Part shown: one piece after another, positions 22,977-22,985 of the stretch
Layout: each line of letters opens with the position of its first letter
Position numbering within the stretch: the stretch's first letter is position 1
From: DATLFA01 sp039934635
Lineage (GTDB): Bacteria; Actinomycetota; Acidimicrobiia; Acidimicrobiales; WLNW01
Assembly (NCBI GenBank): GCA_039934635.1
Contig: JBDTLT010000074.1
Location: 1-22,985 of the forward strand
Direction: 5' to 3'
DNA length: 22,985 nucleotides
Position numbers and translations under genes: made by a program
The notes under the pieces: generated by a model
Seen by the model: the letters and a program-made list of their open reading frames with translations, nothing else
What the model was told of the DNA's origin: nothing
Database searches by the model: none

Positions 22977-22985
22977 ACCGGCGAC

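Overview
The window is dense, high-GC bacterial DNA with about 24 protein genes on both strands, many spaced by 10 bp or less or joined by 4-bp ATGA overlaps. GTG starts, an Lpq-type lipoprotein esterase, amidohydrolase-2 proteins, MaoC hydratases and a thiolase/DUF35 pair suggest an actinobacterium living on organic acids, aromatics or steroid-like compounds. A member of Acidimicrobiia is my best guess; this is inference, since no rRNA or marker gene is present. I saw no tRNA, rRNA, CRISPR array, insertion sequence, transporter or recognisable transcription factor.

Layout. (1) 1-1093: the 3' end of an amidohydrolase gene, a doubtful small membrane protein gene and a cluster of GC-rich mini-palindromes. 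(2) 1094-3531, minus: an acyl-CoA ligase and a MaoC-type hydratase. (3) 3667-5904, plus: a molybdopterin-binding large subunit of the xanthine/CO dehydrogenase family with no partner subunits in view. (4) 5878-10289, minus: a tight five-gene operon in the order MaoC-like protein, two-domain EthD/dabb-like protein, BphC-type extradiol dioxygenase, ketopantoate-reductase-like protein, class II aldolase-like protein. It sits behind a good sigma-70-like promoter and diverges from a second amidohydrolase (10358-11431). (5) 11432-11714: a gene-free stretch with two copies of a palindromic repeat exactly 100 bp apart. (6) 11715-14187: a D-aminoacylase-like amidohydrolase, a thioredoxin-type glutathione peroxidase and a 68-residue protein. 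(7) 14195-17062, minus: a DUF35 protein, a thiolase-like protein without the nucleophilic cysteine, and a DUF1214 protein. (8) 17150-21934, plus: a seven-gene run with a conserved unknown protein, a mandelate-racemase-type enolase, an SDR, a lipoprotein esterase, a DUF2085 membrane protein, a NADAR protein and a flavin/F420 split-barrel protein. (9) 21936-22976, minus: an aldo/keto reductase.

Together the genes look like pieces of catabolic pathways. The ligase, MaoC protein and thiolase-like/DUF35 pair suit CoA-ester side-chain degradation ending in a retro-aldol or thiolytic cut. The extradiol dioxygenase operon suits ring cleavage followed by hydration, reduction and carbon-carbon cleavage or decarboxylation. 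The enolase and SDR suit acid-sugar dehydration and oxidation. The substrates cannot be read from the sequence. The best candidate for an undescribed system is the five-gene dioxygenase operon with its divergent amidohydrolase; the second is the Cys-less thiolase with DUF35.
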